Below are positions 62,801 to 64,000 of a stretch of 64,000 nucleotides of DNA, one piece after another. The notes below the pieces were generated by a model. That model was not told the DNA's origin and did no database searches. It saw only the letters and a list, made by a program, of their open reading frames with translations. This DNA is from Amblyornis subalaris (Eukaryota > Chordata > Aves > Passeriformes > Ptilonorhynchidae). The stretch is taken from positions 18,780,077-18,844,076 of the forward strand of contig JACAXG010000002.1 in NCBI GenBank assembly GCA_018881555.1, in the 5' to 3' direction. The translations under genes were made by a program, and so were the position numbers. Every line of letters begins with the position of its first letter. The stretch's first letter is position 1.

Positions 62801-64000
62801 GCTTCCTCCTCACCCAATTCCAAAGTCCACAGTATGAGCCAACAACATTCTTGGCAACTACTGATATGAGCCCATAACATTATTATGAAGTCAGGGGTCT
62901 AAAATCAGTTCCCCCTCTTACACTAACAGTACATGTAGCCCAGCAAAATGGGCATCTGAGAAGAAAGTGGCTGGAGTTAAATCCCCCTGCTACAGGGCAT
63001 AGCTATCTGTTAGGTTCCAGCCTTCCCTACTGCACAGTTAGCAACATTCAGCAGCATGCTTTTTCCCCCAGTATACAATTTCCAAACAACTAATTTGGAC
63101 TCAAAATACCCCTCTCTCTTTTGGGTTTGAGAAGACAGAAACACAAATTAGAGAGGAACTGCTCGGATTTAGCAAGAGGCTGTAAACATTTCACCCAATG
63201 AAGAGAATAAACAACAGCCAATAATTTTAGAATCCCATAAAAGAGGCAAAAGCCACCCAGACAGACCTCAGAGAAAGACCTCCAAAACACACGTACAGAA
63301 ATAGGAGATAAAACAATGAAAAGTACTCAGTTCCCAGAGGCTCCTGCCCAGAGCAATAAGGATGAGTTTGTGCTGGCCAGGTCCAGGAGGGAGAGAAAAG
63401 AGCAGTCGAGGCTCCAAGTGCACCCTGGGGAGGGAGCAATGCCTGTCAACAGCCCCAGCCTGTGTGTTTCTCACCTTCTGTGAAATGAAGCCCNGATTTG
63501 AGCCTCTCCTGCATGTGTGGGGAATAGCTGACTGCAGCAGCTGGCAAATGGCTCTGGCGAGAGTAGTAAAAGGCGCCATTAAAATTTAAAATAAAAAAAA
63601 GAAAACGACTGAGAGCAACAGATACATTTGACAGAAAAATCACATCAGAAGCAGATTATGGGCAAATGCCTGTGGTGAAATTGCAGTTTCGGGCTAAAGA
63701 GGCACCTGCTGTGCCCACGGATAATTAATTGCCACAGCATCAGATGCTGCCAGAGACACCTCACTGTGGCTATGCNGCATACGGTGGTGGTATGGGATGT
63801 GCCTTGCCTGCGAAAAACCACCACTCGGAGCATCCCTCAAAGCAGTTTGCTGGGGAACAAAACCCCTTTAAGCCATCTGGTGAGATAAACACTCCCGGTT
63901 AGCCGGGATCCTGCAGTCCTGGGACAGGCGGAGCTTCAACAGCCTGTGCCAGGGAGCCTTCGAACCTTCATGATCTTAAGCCAGTGGTCTTGATCCAGTC
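62801..64000. other. right edge of window, no gene recognised
   Basis: No recognisable coding exon, RNA gene or repeat. The segment holds several isolated N bases and a locally GC-richer stretch near 63.35-63.55 kb. Confidence 0.5.

Noticed and set aside
1..64000. Endogenous retroviruses, tRNA or rRNA genes, CRISPR arrays, bacterial-type operons
   Set aside because: I saw no long terminal repeat pair, retroviral coding text, RNA-gene cloverleaf or regularly spaced repeat array. Old diverged elements could still be present below what can be seen by eye.

Overview
The window is vertebrate nuclear DNA, almost certainly from a bird. It has intron-split genes with canonical GT-AG junctions, CpG-island promoters, low gene density and CR1 LINE fragments with the avian-type 3' end. 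Isolated single N bases are scattered through it. The exact species cannot be named from the sequence. The two recognisable genes, DDO and SLC22A16, are neighbours on human 6q21 (order METTL24 - DDO - SLC22A16 - CDK19, from general knowledge), so this is a conserved syntenic block. METTL24 would be expected to the left and CDK19 to the right, both outside the window.

Layout. Both genes lie on the minus strand. Positions 1-1807 are downstream of DDO. DDO occupies 1808-6324: four coding exons join to 1026 nt and 341 residues, the same length as the human enzyme as I recall it. It ends in Ala-Lys-Leu, a peroxisomal targeting signal. From 6.3 to 18.4 kb there is no recognisable gene, but a strong CpG island sits at about 10.35-11.25 kb. 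SLC22A16 occupies 18367-49717: eight coding exons join to 1737 nt and 578 residues, with a 17-kb first intron. Its first exon lies in a second CpG island (about 49.4-50.15 kb). To the right, 50.2-64 kb contains an AT-rich block, CR1 fragments (about 50.8, 54.75-55.0 and 61.8-62.8 kb), a CTCF-like site near 61.03 kb, and a pair of minus-strand exon-like segments (53664-53813 and 52278-52436).

The most interesting unexplained signal is that pair. It is a 150-bp segment of exactly 50 codons with strong splice sites on both sides and strongly hydrophobic coding content. It is followed by a 159-bp terminal-exon-like segment in the same phase that ends in an acidic, tyrosine-rich tail and a stop. 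Together they could be the 3' end of an unrecognised membrane-protein gene between SLC22A16 and CDK19. I could not name the family, and the upstream exons were not found.

DDO degrades D-aspartate and other acidic D-amino acids in peroxisomes. SLC22A16 is a plasma-membrane carnitine and organic-cation transporter. Nothing in the sequence suggests they act in one pathway. Their adjacency reflects conserved synteny.
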